From Saccharina japonica (lineage: Eukaryota; Sar; Phaeophyceae; Laminariales; Laminariaceae): a DNA stretch of 64,000 bases. The notes under the pieces are model-generated. The model saw only the letters and a program-made list of their open reading frames with translations, made no database searches and was not told where the DNA came from. A program made the position numbers and the translations under genes. Shown piece after piece: positions 62,890 through 64,000 of the stretch. The stretch is taken from the NCBI GenBank assembly GCA_008828725.1, contig MEHQ01002400.1, positions 504,312-568,311 of the forward strand, written 5' to 3'. Each line of letters opens with the position of its first letter. The stretch's first letter is position 1.

Positions 62890-64000
62890 GTTGTAGCCAG
62901 TTGTGCACTTACACCAGTACATTTTTTGCGTATCTTGCTTACTGACGGTTTTCAAAATCCGAACCTTCCCGAGCGGCCTCAAAACTGCTCTATTCAGACC
63001 TTTATCGTCCAGTTGTGTACTGAAAATCAGACATTTTATGAGGATCATTTGGTTCTCCAACGACGTGCAAGATCTGAACCTTCCACGAGCACCCGCTGTC
63101 CACTGCAGGAAATATCCGACACCTGATGAGCGGCTTGCAGCAGCAGCAGCACTCCACATTGCACATGCATATGCGTACAGGTGCCCTGTTGTGCCCGCTG
63201 TTGTTGACATCCTGTTATCACGCAGCAAGCCATTCGCAATAATCGATTCGCTGTGAGCTGCTGCTGCTGCTGCTGTCCAGGACGAGTGTGCGCCCGTGTC
63301 TTTTGTCTTATCACTCACGAACAACACCTGCTGTGCCCGTTGTCCACATACACACATACACAACATGCGTGCAGGTGCCCTGTTGTTGTGCCCGCTGTTG
63401 TTGACAGCCTGCGATCACGACGCAGCAAGCAAGTCTCAAGAATTGATTCGCTGTTAGCTGCTGCTGCTGCTGCTGCTGTGCTAAACTTGCTGTTGAAAGC
63501 CTGTTATCTCGACGGTCGCGAGGATCGATTCGCTGTGCAGAGCTGCTGCTGCTGTGGAATATCGTCGCGTTTCTATGAGCACACCCTCACCCTTCCACGA
63601 ACATCTGTTGCTGTGCCCGCTTTTTTGACAAGCTGTTATCACGACGCAATCCAGCCATCGCGACGCAAGCCAGCCGTGAGGATCGATTCGCTGTGCGAGC
63701 TGCTGTGCGGTATCATCGCTGTTATCACTACGCAAGCAGGTCGCAAAGATCGCTTCGCAGTACAGAACTGCTGCTGCTGCGCTGCTGCTGCTGCGGCTGC
63801 TGTGAAATATAGGCGTTTTTTCTATGATGAGCACACCACTGCTGCTGCGCCCGCTCTTGACAAGCTGTTATCACGACGCAAGGCACAGCCATCGCGACGC
63901 AAGCCAGCCGCGAGGATCGATTCGCTGTGCGACCTGCTGTGCGGTATCGTCGCTGTTATAACGACGCTTGACAACCTGTCATCACGATGCAAGCCAGCCA
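62890..64000. repeat. Complex minisatellite with CTG runs, continuing past the window
   Basis: Irregular units containing TGTTATCACGACGCAAGCCA, GAGGATCGATTCGCTGTG, a CTGCTGCTG run and TTCTATGAGCACACC. Unit copies can be followed near 63210, 63410, 63490, 63640, 63700, 63870 and 63970. Units are clearest after 63180; before that only short words (GAACCTTCC, CGAGC, GTACT) repeat. Confidence 0.65.

Overview
The window is nuclear eukaryotic DNA, not bacterial. Coding sequence is split into short GC-rich exons with GT-AG borders, separated by kilobase introns full of G/T-rich microsatellites, hairpin MITEs, tRNA-derived SINEs and LINE fragments. Exon proteins carry long Ala, Gly and Gln runs. Together with the coiled-coil, possibly flagellar, gene this style suggests a repeat-rich alga, most likely a stramenopile such as a brown alga. 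That is an inference from style; no taxonomic marker gene is present.

Region by region. 1-3.5 kb holds SINEs and MITEs. 3.56-13.29 kb carries the 3' part of a plus-strand coiled-coil gene (gene 1): six exons whose phases agree, with the stop at 13286-13288. 13.4-15.6 kb is an array of decayed copies of the end of its last exon. 15.7-23 kb is mostly repeats: stacked poly-C-tailed LINE tails, TTAA-flanked MITEs and larger MITEs. 23.1-49.3 kb carries a plus-strand gene (gene 2) with a Tudor-knot/chromo-barrel-like module followed by long Ala/Gly-rich exons. A 5'-truncated LINE with an intact reverse-transcriptase frame and a 780-codon unidentified ORF lie in one of its introns on the minus strand. 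49.3-56.4 kb holds duplicated tail segments and a gap. 57.0-58.5 kb is a long-TIR DNA transposon. 59-64 kb holds more tails, hairpin MITEs and, from about 62.9 kb to the edge, a CTG-containing minisatellite.

Two segments occur twice in tandem at near identity: 30945-35832 (again at 35833-40823) and 45742-50814 (again, rearranged, at 50878-56355). Both duplications cut through gene 2. Gene 2 reads in a consistent phase only if one copy of each is used. The first junction has about 200 bases of noisy, indel-rich sequence and the second lies beside an N gap, so both may be assembly artefacts or unmerged haplotypes.

The most interesting signal is a family of non-LTR retrotransposon 3' ends that finish in poly(C) instead of poly(A). 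The RT reading frame stops only five bases before the C tract. More than twenty 5'-truncated tails are scattered through the window, repeatedly stacked so that each new copy begins in or beside the C tract of another.
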